Below, piece by piece: positions 15,644 through 23,390 of a stretch of DNA of 37,274 bases. This stretch comes from a virus. The position numbers and the translations under genes are program-made. Within the stretch, counting starts at the first letter, position 1. Every line of letters starts with the position of its first letter. Under the pieces are notes generated by a model that searched no databases, was not told the origin of the DNA, and saw only the letters and a list, made by a program, of their open reading frames with translations. The stretch lies in the IMG/VR virus record IMGVR_UViG_3300036772_000561, positions 1-37,274 of that record. The stretch is one strand, 5' to 3'.

Positions 15644-16192
15644 TCAGCCCTCCAGACAGAGCTCTTTCTCTTTGTCACGGCGAATAACGAGGCCCGCCAG
15701 CTTTTTACCTCCACCATTCACGAAGTCAGGAAGATGGTTACACATCATTGTCCAGTTACCTGACTGCGCGTATTTGTGGATTGAGGTTTCGAAACGGGCT
15801 TTGCGTGCCGGACTGTAATAACTGCGTAGGCTGGCACACCCCATATTGAATGCTGCCGATGTCATGGCGCTGAACTGGTTGTCGTTCATGTCCCGTCCAC
15901 GGAAATACGTATTTATGCATTTTTCCGCGTCCAAAATGTTTTTCTGCCAGTCTGCGGCAATCTGCTTATCGGTTTTTCTCGTCCCAGCTTTCACGTCGTG
16001 AGTGTTGCCTATCCCGTCACTCAGTACACCAGCGGGGCAATAATACGGTTCACGGCGGCAAGCTTCGGCGTTGCCGATCAGCTCTAACCCAGGCTCGTTC
16101 GTTCTGATTTCCCCGCTGGCTACTACAATTGCAATAATCGCCATGACCGAACAAACGGCGCCGGCAGCACCAGTTTTCCTGATTGTCGCCAT
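15644..16192 (-). CDS. SAR endolysin (GH24-like muramidase)
   Basis: A 182-residue lysozyme that cuts the glycan strands of peptidoglycan. Residues 10-27 are a weakly hydrophobic, Ala/Gly/Ser-rich signal-anchor-release segment, so export should be Sec-dependent and holin triggers release. The catalytic region gives Glu43, then Cys52 eight residues later and Ser58 five residues after that, corresponding to the E-8-D/C-5-T triad. Cys14, Cys45 and Cys52 match the spacing (31 and 7) of the three cysteines in P1 Lyz that control activity by disulfide exchange. The ATG lies three bases after the holin stop. Confidence 0.88.
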   Translation of the reverse strand: MATIRKTGAAGAVCSVMAIIAIVVASGEIRTNEPGLELIGNAEACRREPYYCPAGVLSDGIGNTHDVKAGTRKTDKQIAADWQKNILDAEKCINTYFRGRDMNDNQFSAMTSAAFNMGCASLRSYYSPARKARFETSIHKYAQSGNWTMMCNHLPDFVNGGGKKLAGLVIRRDKEKELCLEG

Positions 16193-16194
16193 AG

Positions 16195-16467
16195 TTATTC
16201 ATCGCCTTTTGTTCTGAACAACCCACGCCTTTCTGGTGGCTGTTCAATAATCCCGGCATCTACGCCTTTTTCGTAGGCACGTGTGCGACGCCAGTCAAAA
16301 TATGTACTGGTGAGGAATGTCGCCACACCAATAAGGAAACCACCGATTACCGCGATTTGGTTCCAGTCGAAATGATGCAGCCAGTTAGTAAGACCGCCGA
16401 CAAACATCAGGAACAAAGAAACGCAGTACGAGAAGAAAGCAGCTATTTTTTCTGGGACCATTTTCAT
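16195..16467 (-). CDS. Holin, two-helix type
   Basis: A 90-residue membrane protein with two predicted transmembrane segments (about 8-31 and 36-57), a WRRTRAYEKG motif after the second, and a charged C-terminal tail, as in class II holins. It should form inner-membrane lesions that time lysis and release the SAR endolysin. The start at ATG 16467 has GGTGGG upstream; ATG 16461 is an alternative. It is the first gene of the lysis cassette, so the late transcript should enter here. Confidence 0.85.
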   Translation of the reverse strand: MKMVPEKIAAFFSYCVSLFLMFVGGLTNWLHHFDWNQIAVIGGFLIGVATFLTSTYFDWRRTRAYEKGVDAGIIEQPPERRGLFRTKGDE

Positions 16468-16519
16468 AAGTTCCCACCTCCCATTTTCGCAATGGGCTGT
16501 GTTTCTGTAGTCAAAGGAA

Positions 16520-16576
16520 TTAGAGCCTCGACCACGATGTTCATGAGGGTGAGGTGACTGATTGGTCGGGCTCTAA
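16520..16576. repeat. Long inverted repeat upstream of holin
   Basis: TTAGAGCC-CGACCA at 16520-16534 (with one extra T) pairs with TGGTCGGGCTCTAA at 16563-16576 across a 28-base loop. It stands in the noncoding region before the holin gene and directly beside the first terminator hairpin. It could be part of a late leader RNA or of an untranslated regulatory RNA; no open frame in it is convincing. Confidence 0.6.
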
Positions 16577-16580
16577 AGTA

Positions 16581-16605
16581 GAAAAAGCCGCCAAATTGGC
16601 AGCTT
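16581..16605 (-). terminator. Rho-independent terminator before lysis cassette
   Basis: Minus-strand stem AAGCTGCCAA / TTGGCGGCTT followed by a run of five T. It should stop transcripts arriving from the right, unless they are modified by antiterminator Q. Confidence 0.75.
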
Positions 16606-16666
16606 CTAGAGTCATTTCAATAATATGAACTATTATTTAGGTTTAACTGATTGCGAGGACTTATAG

Positions 16667-16852
16667 ATGACTGATGTTGCTAGCTACACCGGAGGGGCAA
16701 TATTCATACTCATTGGGATAGTGATAATCTGCATTCTCTTTCGAAATCACAGAAGCGTCACTAACCATAAGCTCTTTTCACCAGGTAACCTTTTACTCGC
16801 CATATTGGCGGTAGTTTCTTTCGTTGTTGCCACTATATTCCTGAAGTCTTAG
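16667..16852 (+). CDS. Small two-helix membrane protein, plus-strand moron
   Basis: A 61-residue protein with hydrophobic segments at about 9-27 and 41-59 and a short basic loop (RNHRSVTNHK) between them. It starts at ATG 16667 with a GAGG site. It is the only plus-strand gene between the lysis cassette and the repressor region and is bracketed by two nearly identical terminator hairpins, so it is probably an independently expressed cargo gene. Superinfection exclusion or lysis control are possible, but I recognise no family. Confidence 0.6.
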   Translation: MTDVASYTGGAIFILIGIVIICILFRNHRSVTNHKLFSPGNLLLAILAVVSFVVATIFLKS

Positions 16853-16931
16853 ATGTAATCGTGAATCCAGAAATACTAAAGGCCCTAAAGTTGTGGTTAG
16901 GGCCAGTAAGCCTCGCATCGAATTGAGGGCA

Positions 16932-16960
16932 TAAAAAAAGGCCGCCAAATTGGCGACCTT
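16932..16960 (-). terminator. Rho-independent terminator after XRE-ImmA operon
   Basis: Minus-strand stem AAGGTCGCCAA / TTGGCGGCCTT followed by seven T. It is close in sequence to the terminator at 16581-16605. It ends the two-gene operon on its right and could also act on plus-strand transcripts. Confidence 0.8.
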
Positions 16961-16997
16961 GCTTGGTAAAAAAGAGTTTCGAAAATCAACTTAGAAG

Positions 16998-18149
16998 CTA
17001 TGCGCGCCTATGGTTCATAAATATTGAAACCACAGATTCATCAGAAATAAGTTCTGATTCCTTGACTCTAGTTATCGCCGCCAACTCTTTAGGCGGGAGT
17101 CCGAAAATATCTACTAAATCTGTTTTTAAAATAATCGAATTTTCATCAAGAAGATTTATCAATTTGTGAATAAATTGTGGCTCTTCTTTTGGGATAACGT
17201 CATCTAAGGGCTCACGCCGCCTAAATGGAGCCAACTGTCTGAATACATACGACTTTTGATTCTCACTCATGAGGTTTAAAAAATATGCTCTATGAGTCAT
17301 GCAACCTAGAGAAACTATCCATCTCGATTTTAACGTTTCTAAAGCTGATAAGTTTGGAGAGTAATATTCACTGCCGAACGTTTTGGCTGGTAGCAAAAAA
17401 CAGCCAGCAAAATAGTCAGCTTGATGCTCAACCTTTTCGAAGAGAGCCTTATCTTCAAGATAGTCATCGGATACAGAACGATGCATTATCAAATGACCCA
17501 ATTCATGCGCAAGGCTAAATCTTATTCTCACCGCAGTCTTACTATTATCGGTGATGATAATAGGTCGTTCGTTATCCCAAAATGAAAAGGCGTCAACCTT
17601 ATCCCCAGAGAACAAATTCGATACCACAATTCCTTGATTTTCTAATAAACGGGTTAAATTTGTAATGGGACCATCGCCCAATTGCCAAAAACGTCTAACT
17701 TGAGTCGCAATGTCTTCAATGTCGGACTCTTCAAGGTTCTCAAAGTCAGCAATATCAATGTCTGGCAGGTTAACTTCTGGCAGTTGCACGAATCTACTGC
17801 ATTCTCTTAAAACTAATGGAACCCAGCGGCCTTTGGCTCTGCCGCTTACCCTTTCTTTCTTTGTAGTTGTATTTCTGCTTCTAAAGTGAACAGCTCCTTC
17901 GATTTCTGGAGATCCTGAAGCAGAAATGAAAAATCTTTCGGGAAAACCGAGAACGCGTGCAATCAAAGTAAGTGTGTCTGGTGAAGGGTTTTTAATACCC
18001 TTTTCAAAAGACGATATTGCTTGGCGCGAAATCTCAAGAACCCGGGCTAACTCAGCCATAGTTAACCCTTTGGCTTCACGCGCCTCGGTTAACCTAGCAG
18101 GGTTAATAGCACGCTCGGTGTTGTTTGGAGATATCACTGTTACGCTCAT
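16998..18149 (-). CDS. XRE-family regulator fused to ImmA/IrrE metallopeptidase
   Basis: A 383-residue protein. Residues 16-70 form an HTH of the XRE type (EAREAKGLTMAELARVLEIS). Residues 165-260 hold a zinc peptidase with HELGH at 215-219 and a likely third ligand, Glu241, in EHQADYFAGCFLLP. ImmA-type peptidases cleave repressors, and IrrE-type fusions control stress genes. The C-terminal 120 residues resemble the usual substrate-sensing half of these fusions. It is the second gene of an operon, its start overlapping the first gene stop (ATGA). It probably binds the operator repeats upstream of the operon. Toxin-antitoxin or defence control is inferred. Confidence 0.88.
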   Translation of the reverse strand: MSVTVISPNNTERAINPARLTEAREAKGLTMAELARVLEISRQAISSFEKGIKNPSPDTLTLIARVLGFPERFFISASGSPEIEGAVHFRSRNTTTKKERVSGRAKGRWVPLVLRECSRFVQLPEVNLPDIDIADFENLEESDIEDIATQVRRFWQLGDGPITNLTRLLENQGIVVSNLFSGDKVDAFSFWDNERPIIITDNSKTAVRIRFSLAHELGHLIMHRSVSDDYLEDKALFEKVEHQADYFAGCFLLPAKTFGSEYYSPNLSALETLKSRWIVSLGCMTHRAYFLNLMSENQKSYVFRQLAPFRRREPLDDVIPKEEPQFIHKLINLLDENSIILKTDLVDIFGLPPKELAAITRVKESELISDESVVSIFMNHRRA

Positions 18150-18760
18150 TTTGAATTCTGTCTTATTTGTTGCTCTACGAGTATTTTGAACTTGTTATCA
18201 AGTTCATCGTCTACTTTCTCAGCCTCAACTTCGTGAGAGGAAAGTATTTGTAAACCTTCAGTGTAGATAATTCCATCATTATTAACGTTAGGTACTGTGA
18301 AGTTTAAAATCGAGAGTGAATGATTTACACCATCATGCATGAGATAGACATGCCCGCTTATTTCATCGGATTCCACTTCTCTATTAGAGATATCATCAAA
18401 CATGTCATAGTTCAGCGCAGAATAGGTCGAACGATATTTCGCCTGACGCGGTAGTGGCCCCTTTTTCTCAAGGTGATGAGCAGTTAAAGACCAATTGTTC
18501 GAGCGAATCGTAGGGTGAACACAGTTCTTGGCAGCATTCGGCTGAATTGACACATCCATATTTAATGTTCTAGCTGTTTTCTCAATGAAGGCATCAACGT
18601 AAAACCAACGAAGATAAGACTGGGCTTGTCGCCAAAAGGAACTAAATTCTTTAGATCCTTGGTGTGAAAGTAAGTAAGCCCGCGCTACAGATTTTGACAG
18701 CTCCTGTCGAAAGGAAGTATCAAATGCGCCTAACAACTGCTCAGAATATTTTATGCTCAT
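18146..18760 (-). CDS. Unknown 204-residue protein paired with XRE-ImmA
   Basis: I do not recognise this protein. It is soluble-looking, with an N-terminal helical part (1-70, FRQELSKSVARAYLL), a mixed central part with KNCVHPTIRSNNWSLTAHHL and a TYSALNYDMFDD segment, and a C-terminal beta then charged helical part (EVEAEKVDDELDNKFKILVE). No membrane segment or known nuclease motif is clear. It is the first gene of the operon and overlaps the XRE-ImmA gene by four bases, which implies a fixed ratio and a functional pair. Base composition is AT-richer than the structural genes. It could be a toxin, a sensor or a protease substrate. Confidence 0.75.
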   Translation of the reverse strand: MSIKYSEQLLGAFDTSFRQELSKSVARAYLLSHQGSKEFSSFWRQAQSYLRWFYVDAFIEKTARTLNMDVSIQPNAAKNCVHPTIRSNNWSLTAHHLEKKGPLPRQAKYRSTYSALNYDMFDDISNREVESDEISGHVYLMHDGVNHSLSILNFTVPNVNNDGIIYTEGLQILSSHEVEAEKVDDELDNKFKILVEQQIRQNSK

Positions 18761-18770
18761 TGAGTTCTCT

Positions 18771-18824
18771 GGTTAACAGGTTTTGTGTCAACCAATTTTA
18801 CATTTAACATTGATTTTGTCAACC
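18771..18824 (-). promoter_or_regulatory. Promoter and operator half-sites of the XRE-ImmA operon
   Basis: Reading leftwards, TTGACA (18822-18817), 16 bases, TAAAAT (18800-18795) make a strong sigma-70 promoter. GGTTGACA occurs at 18824-18817 (over the -35) and again at 18793-18786, 31 bases apart. An inverted relative, TGTTAACC on the minus strand (18778-18771), completes a palindrome with the second copy. Autorepression by the XRE domain is likely. Confidence 0.7.
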
Positions 18825-18870
18825 AGGTGAATGGGGTATTCTCATAATAGTGGAATTATTGCATTCAATA

Positions 18871-18900
18871 ATAATAAACCCCGCAGAAGCGAGGTTTTGA
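18871..18900. terminator. Terminator hairpin downstream of Q
   Basis: AACCCCGC, loop AGAA, GCGAGGTT flanked by T-rich sequence on both sides. It can end leftward Q transcription and separates Q from the cargo operon. Confidence 0.7.
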
Positions 18901-18976
18901 GATTGTCTAAGCTTTGTGACTAAGTGACCACTCTTAACAGGTTACAAGGTTTTTCGCGTAGCGCACTAGAACTATT

Positions 18977-19375
18977 TTAAGCGACTTTCGCTACTCGGAT
19001 TTTCTGGGTGTAGGCGTCCATTTCCAGCACCGCGCCGGTCATTGCCAGACAACCATCTACGAAGCCTTCCGCTACCTGCAACTGCTGGCGGATCAGACCT
19101 TCACTCACCTTATACATCCTCGCGATTTTCCGTTTAGACAGACCGAAGCGATAATGCAGCATGATGAGCGTTACCTCTTCCGGTTTACGAACGGCAGCCA
19201 GACGCCCTACAGCGGCGTCAACAATCAGGCCATCATCATCACAGCAGGATTCGACCTTACTGGATTCAGTAGGCAGCAACCCTTTAAAGCCCGCCGCAAT
19301 CGGTGACCAACTCACGCCAGAATTGTCTTTTGCCCACACGCCGTAACGAGCCAGTACCAGTTGAATATCACGCAT
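18977..19375 (-). CDS. Late antiterminator Q-like protein
   Basis: A 132-residue protein of the phage 21/82-type antitermination family: MRDIQLVLARYGVWAKDN at the start, a central CCDDDGLIVD, and an HTH (KRKIARMYKVSEGLIRQQL) in the second half. Q loads on RNA polymerase paused at the late promoter and allows it to read through terminators into lysis and head genes. ATG 19375 is chosen for its GTGTGGAGA site; an upstream in-frame extension is a shadow of the neighbouring gene. Its late target must lie to the left, where two terminators stand before the holin. Confidence 0.85.
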   Translation of the reverse strand: MRDIQLVLARYGVWAKDNSGVSWSPIAAGFKGLLPTESSKVESCCDDDGLIVDAAVGRLAAVRKPEEVTLIMLHYRFGLSKRKIARMYKVSEGLIRQQLQVAEGFVDGCLAMTGAVLEMDAYTQKIRVAKVA

Positions 19376-19389
19376 TATTCTCTCCACAC

Positions 19390-20403
19390 TTATTTTTGCT
19401 TGCCGGTAGCGATAACACCCATCGCCAGCGCGCGGTCTAATGTCGTCAGTAACAGGTGTTCCTGTGTACCGTGTTCTTCTTCCCAAGCTGGGGTATTCGC
19501 ATGAAGTGAGTCGTGACACCGTCTGCACAGCGGGATCACGAACAGGTCATGCGCTTTTGTCGCCATACCGCCAAAGCCATTGCCTGTGATGTGGTGCGGA
19601 TCATCTGACCCGTTACCACAGCCGCAGCATGGCTGGCGCTTTACCCATTGCGTGTATTTCGTGTTTTCGTACCGGCGGCGCTTCGGGATCCGGACATATG
19701 ATTCCGGCGTCTCAGGGTCGATTGCCAGTGCCAACACCGGTTTGATGTTGCTCACCAGCGCATCACGCGGTTCTTCCTCATACGGGTTGGTGTCTGATTC
19801 TTTCAGCTGGGTGCCCGGGCCGCGGTATTTCACGCCCAGAGCTTCGCAAATGATTTCCTCCGGCAACTGTGGTGCCAGACCCTTCATCATTGCCCACCAG
19901 CAAAATTCCGGCAGGGTCAGGCGGTGACCTTCTGGCAGCCGCGAACGCGCACGGATAGCCTCCGTCACGAATTCTGTGACGTTGGCCAGCGCTGCGGCGT
20001 CCAACTTTGCTGATTCTTTGTCACGATATTCATTGTCGTGAGACCAGCACAGGGACACGGTACCTCGCGCCCGGCGCACCTGTACCAACTCATGATGATG
20101 ATATTGCCCGCCGAAATCAGTGCACTGACAGCCCCGGTGACGCTTAACCCAAAGCGCCAGCGCATCCCAACCACCGGCCAGAGCAATCACACGTTCTGAA
20201 GAGAGAAAGTCAGATAGACGCGGTTCACGCGATAACGGCTGAGCCTCTACCGGTACCAGACCATCAGCCACGCCGCGCAAGTCTGCTGGCTCGTCAGTGA
20301 TCAGAAGGCGCTTGCCGTTGAAGTGCTGCAGCATGTCGCCCGGTGGCCGCAACAGCACGATCCCCAAATCCCTCTGCGGGTATGCCTTCAATAATGCTCT
20401 CAC
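19390..20403 (-). CDS. DUF968 protein with Ref-like HNH nuclease domain
   Basis: A 337-residue protein. The first two thirds match the DUF968 proteins common in lambdoid phages (LLRPPGDMLQHFNGKRLLI, GGWDALALWVKRH, LPEFCWWAMMKGLAPQLP). Residues 254-315 are an HNH-like domain: Cys259, Cys260 and Cys262, His270-His271 in DPHHITG, then PLCRRCHDSLH with Cys293, Cys296 and His297. This arrangement is like P1 Ref, a RecA-dependent nuclease. A role in recombination or host DNA cutting is inferred. Start is GTG 20403, overlapping the previous stop as GTGA. Confidence 0.8.
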   Translation of the reverse strand: MRALLKAYPQRDLGIVLLRPPGDMLQHFNGKRLLITDEPADLRGVADGLVPVEAQPLSREPRLSDFLSSERVIALAGGWDALALWVKRHRGCQCTDFGGQYHHHELVQVRRARGTVSLCWSHDNEYRDKESAKLDAAALANVTEFVTEAIRARSRLPEGHRLTLPEFCWWAMMKGLAPQLPEEIICEALGVKYRGPGTQLKESDTNPYEEEPRDALVSNIKPVLALAIDPETPESYVRIPKRRRYENTKYTQWVKRQPCCGCGNGSDDPHHITGNGFGGMATKAHDLFVIPLCRRCHDSLHANTPAWEEEHGTQEHLLLTTLDRALAMGVIATGKQK

Positions 20404-21095
20404 GCTGGGTTCCCCTGTTTATGTCGCAGATAGCCAGCCCACAGCCCGGCAACCCATTCAACACCCTTCGCCGTGAAGCGCGCCTGGCGGAAAGCATGCT
20501 GATTCTGTGCACTGGTACCGGTTTTCACCTCAAACCGCCCAGCGTCTAAATGATTCGACTTTGGCGTCAACTGGCCCTCCAGCCGGTAAACAATGTCTTG
20601 CTCGAGCAGGAACATCCGGAATTCGGGTTCTTTCGCATGCAGCAATTTGCAGATCGCGCGGAATCCCATAGAGCCTTTAGCCATGACGTACTGATCAACG
20701 AATTCCACTTTCGGGGCCGCCAGCGCCAGCTGAGATTCCAATGCCTGCTTTTCCTCTGCCAAATCGGCAGCCAGGCGGAGAGCCTCCGGCAATGATTGCG
20801 GCAACTGGCTTTTTGATTCCAGTTCCTGCCAGCGGTCCACTACCGCGGCGGTGAATTCCGGCGACAACCGAGCGACCAGCACCAGAGAGTCGCGCTTATT
20901 GAACCAGTACTCCTGATATTCCTGCCCATTCTGCTCATGCTGGTAGGGGGTGTGCGCCAACGGCGCGCTTAAAACACCACCAATTACCAGCCGTTCAGCC
21001 GACCGTTTCACATCGCTATGCTTACTCTGTACCAGCGCAGCAATCTCACGGCTCGACATCGTTACCACTTTTCCTGACAGCAAACTGTTCGACAT
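20400..21095 (-). CDS. Rha-type antirepressor with KilAC-like C-terminus
   Basis: A 231-residue protein. The N-terminus (MSSREIAALVQSKHSDVKRS, then EYWFNKRDSLVLVARLSPEF) is the pRha pattern found in phage regulatory proteins. Residues from about 130 (APKVEFVDQYVMAKGSMGFRA) resemble the KilAC/ANT domain of antirepressors. Such proteins inactivate or bypass repressors or block host functions. ATG 21095 has a GTGTGGAG site five bases upstream; a GTG six bases earlier is less likely. Confidence 0.82.
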   Translation of the reverse strand: MSNSLLSGKVVTMSSREIAALVQSKHSDVKRSAERLVIGGVLSAPLAHTPYQHEQNGQEYQEYWFNKRDSLVLVARLSPEFTAAVVDRWQELESKSQLPQSLPEALRLAADLAEEKQALESQLALAAPKVEFVDQYVMAKGSMGFRAICKLLHAKEPEFRMFLLEQDIVYRLEGQLTPKSNHLDAGRFEVKTGTSAQNQHAFRQARFTAKGVEWVAGLWAGYLRHKQGNPA

Positions 21096-21109
21096 AATCA
21101 CTCCACACG

Positions 21110-21484
21110 TTAAACCGGCTGCACACCGGCGGGTTTGAAATCAGTAATCGTTATTTCTGCCTTACCACCCTTCGTTACCTCTCCCCATTCAACTGTCATC
21201 CGTTTTACCTGGCTGTCGTCCTTCCAGATCCCGGCGTGGGTCAGGCCATCAAACAGCGCCTTTTGGAAATTATCTAAATCGCGTTTCGCCCTGATCGGCG
21301 GATACAGAACCAGATGCACATCCAATTCAGTGAGGAGTGCCGTCGGAGGGCTGCGCAACTGCTGATAAATCGACGCCAGCGCGTTCGACCGGAAGATCCG
21401 CCCGTGTTCGCTGATCAGCACGCCCTTTCGGGTGGAGCGCCAGTAACCGTTGACGCTTGGCGGGAATGGCTGGGTCAATTGCAT
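21110..21484 (-). CDS. rusA: RusA-family Holliday junction resolvase
   Basis: A 124-residue nuclease with the RusA order: FPPSVNGYWR near the start, RAKRDLDNFQKALFDGLTHAG with acidic Asp residues for metal binding, and GIWKDDSQVKRMTVEWGEV. RusA cuts four-way junctions and can replace RuvC. It overlaps the upstream gene by ten bases and lies in the leftward early operon, where lambdoid phages usually have nin genes. Confidence 0.93.
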   Translation of the reverse strand: MQLTQPFPPSVNGYWRSTRKGVLISEHGRIFRSNALASIYQQLRSPPTALLTELDVHLVLYPPIRAKRDLDNFQKALFDGLTHAGIWKDDSQVKRMTVEWGEVTKGGKAEITITDFKPAGVQPV

Positions 21485-22119
21485 GCGGTAATTTCCCCAT
21501 ATTTGGCCTGATATGAAGCCAAAAGATATCGGTCATGCCGGACACTTTTCAGCTCTTCATTAAGGCGATTCACTTCATTGGCAAGGCGAGATGTTTCGCG
21601 AGTGGCTCCTCGAACCAATGATTTAGCTTCTTCCGGATCCCCGAACCGAACCAGTGCATGCGCCAGCATATCTAACTCGAAGCGCAGATCTGCCGGGTGC
21701 TGCCAGAATGGAGCAAGTTGGTTTCCTCGATAGCCGCACGCAAGGTAGGCGCAGACGTGTCCAGCCTTGACCTTGAGATGTCCACGGTTATTAACCCACA
21801 ACAGCCCCCATCCGTATGGCAGATCTTCGAGGCCTATCAACCCCTCAGGACAGATGTAATACCGGTACGTCCCCATTCCTGCAGTAGTACCGTTTAGATG
21901 TGGTTTAGCTCGATCAGCCAGGAAGTCAGACCGGCTCACCTTCGACTCAACAACTACTGATCCTCCATCAAATCCCCAGCGGTATCCGAATGCATCCGCA
22001 CGTTCACCGCCGTAAAGACCACCGACCTCAGTTAACGCCACTTGGCAGCCTGGACCGTTGGAACTGGATGGGCGCTTTAGCCATTTCGCAGCAATGGTAT
22101 TCAGCTCGTTATGCGTCAC
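21475..22119 (-). CDS. PD-(D/E)XK nuclease-like phage protein
   Basis: A 214-residue protein starting with GTG at 22119. Asp42 in GGERADAFGYRW, Glu58 and Lys60 in VVVESKVSRSDFL and a TYRYYICPEG strand form the pattern of a restriction-type PD-(D/E)XK core, similar to MmcB-like repair nucleases. The C-terminal 60 residues are a coiled-coil-like helix (TSRLANEVNRLNEELKSV). Its position beside rusA and an orphan methyltransferase fits a DNA-processing role. Catalysis is inferred from three residues only. Confidence 0.6.
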   Translation of the reverse strand: MTHNELNTIAAKWLKRPSSSNGPGCQVALTEVGGLYGGERADAFGYRWGFDGGSVVVESKVSRSDFLADRAKPHLNGTTAGMGTYRYYICPEGLIGLEDLPYGWGLLWVNNRGHLKVKAGHVCAYLACGYRGNQLAPFWQHPADLRFELDMLAHALVRFGDPEEAKSLVRGATRETSRLANEVNRLNEELKSVRHDRYLLASYQAKYGEITACN

Positions 22120-22273
22120 AGTTCACCTCCCCTGCTTTGATCAGGCTGATCAGCACTGCATCAGCATGTTCCCGCGCCGCTGTGTAATCAGTGGGGTGCA
22201 GCTCCCCCCAAGGGGAGACCGCAGTTAGCCAGCCGTTGTAAGCAGCGAGCCAGATTTTCTGAAATTCATTCAT
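22109..22273 (-). CDS. 54-residue phage protein, overlapping both neighbours
   Basis: A short frame MNEFQKIWLAAYNGWLTAVS with a C-terminal helix (TAAREHADAVLISLIKAGEV). The ATG overlaps the methyltransferase stop and the TAA lies eleven bases inside the next gene start (GTG 22119). Tight overlaps on both sides and the amphipathic-helix look favour a real, coupled gene. No function can be assigned. Confidence 0.65.
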   Translation of the reverse strand: MNEFQKIWLAAYNGWLTAVSPWGELHPTDYTAAREHADAVLISLIKAGEVNCDA

Positions 22274-23390
22274 CAGCAATTACCTTTACTGAGTGGGCAA
22301 TGCGCGCGGCGGCGGTGGTCAGATGGTCAGGATCCAGTTCAATGCCGATAAAGCTGAAACCATCAAGAATGGCGGCTTTGCCGGTGGAACCGGAACCCAT
22401 AAACGGATCCAGGACCGTGCCGCCAGCAGGTGTTATCAGGCGGCATAGATAGCGCATTAATTCGCAGGGTTTAACGGTTGGGTGAGCATTACGTGCGCCA
22501 GATGTTCGCCCAGCGCCAGCACGAGGATCATTGAGACCAGCGCTTCCCTCTACGCGGCCGCCGGTCATTTCAGATGCTGTGACTGGCACAAACCTTTCCA
22601 TTCCTTCATCGCGTTCTGTCTTAGTGACCTTCGCGCAGTAGAAGAATCGTGCGGCTGATCTGCTGATCTCCACTCGAGCGGCATGTTCGCGCGGTGCGTT
22701 CATATCGCCATAACAAACGCGTGATGGCCGTGATTTACCCGTAGTTTTCAAGTCGCCTTGTTGGCCTTTAGCGTCAGGGAATGCGGAGATCACGTCTTCG
22801 CTGCCGTCGTGAATGATGTTGGCGGGCCAGCGGCCAAGTTGGTCAGGCTTCCATTCAGCGCCAGCCGGATCCTTATCATCGCGAATATGTGATAGCAGCG
22901 CGCCAGCTCCGCCAGTTAGGGACTCTTCAGTCGGAACTCGGGATAAATCGATGTTCAGCGCGCCGGTACCAAACTGTTCGACGTTCGTCTCAACATTCCC
23001 GACCAGAGGTTTGCGGGCCATGACGATCGGTTCATGCGCGGGCTTAAGTGCGGTACCCATCCCAGCGTTCTCGCCCTGAAGGTTTTTAGACTTCGGAAAG
23101 CCGCTGCCGTAAATCCACATCAGTTGGTCGCGAATCTCGAAACCGGCGTCTTCAATGTTCACAACGAGACGGTGATAAGTGCGTGAGCCACCGAACGCAA
23201 GAAGATGGCCGCCTGGCTTTAGAACCCGCAGACACTCGGACCACTGAGCAACTGTTGGCACCTGATAATCCCACTTATTCCCCATGAAATTCAGTCCATA
23301 TGGTGGATCAGTGACAATAGAATCGACGCTGTTGTCAGCAAGCCCGCGCAGAACGTCTTCACAACGACCAACATTCAGTTGATAGCTCAT
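22266..23390 (-). CDS. Orphan DNA methyltransferase (N6-adenine or N4-cytosine type)
   Basis: A 374-residue enzyme of the N6_N4_Mtase family. Motif IV DPPYGLNF is at residues 28-35 and motif I (VLDPFMGSGSTGKA) at about 326-339, so the order is IV before I, the beta class. A PTVKPCELMRYL segment precedes motif I. The middle 170 residues should hold target recognition. No restriction gene lies beside it; such phage enzymes often protect phage DNA from host restriction. Start overlaps the stop of the gene before it (ATGA). Confidence 0.93.
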   Translation of the reverse strand: MSYQLNVGRCEDVLRGLADNSVDSIVTDPPYGLNFMGNKWDYQVPTVAQWSECLRVLKPGGHLLAFGGSRTYHRLVVNIEDAGFEIRDQLMWIYGSGFPKSKNLQGENAGMGTALKPAHEPIVMARKPLVGNVETNVEQFGTGALNIDLSRVPTEESLTGGAGALLSHIRDDKDPAGAEWKPDQLGRWPANIIHDGSEDVISAFPDAKGQQGDLKTTGKSRPSRVCYGDMNAPREHAARVEISRSAARFFYCAKVTKTERDEGMERFVPVTASEMTGGRVEGSAGLNDPRAGAGRTSGARNAHPTVKPCELMRYLCRLITPAGGTVLDPFMGSGSTGKAAILDGFSFIGIELDPDHLTTAAARIAHSVKVIADE

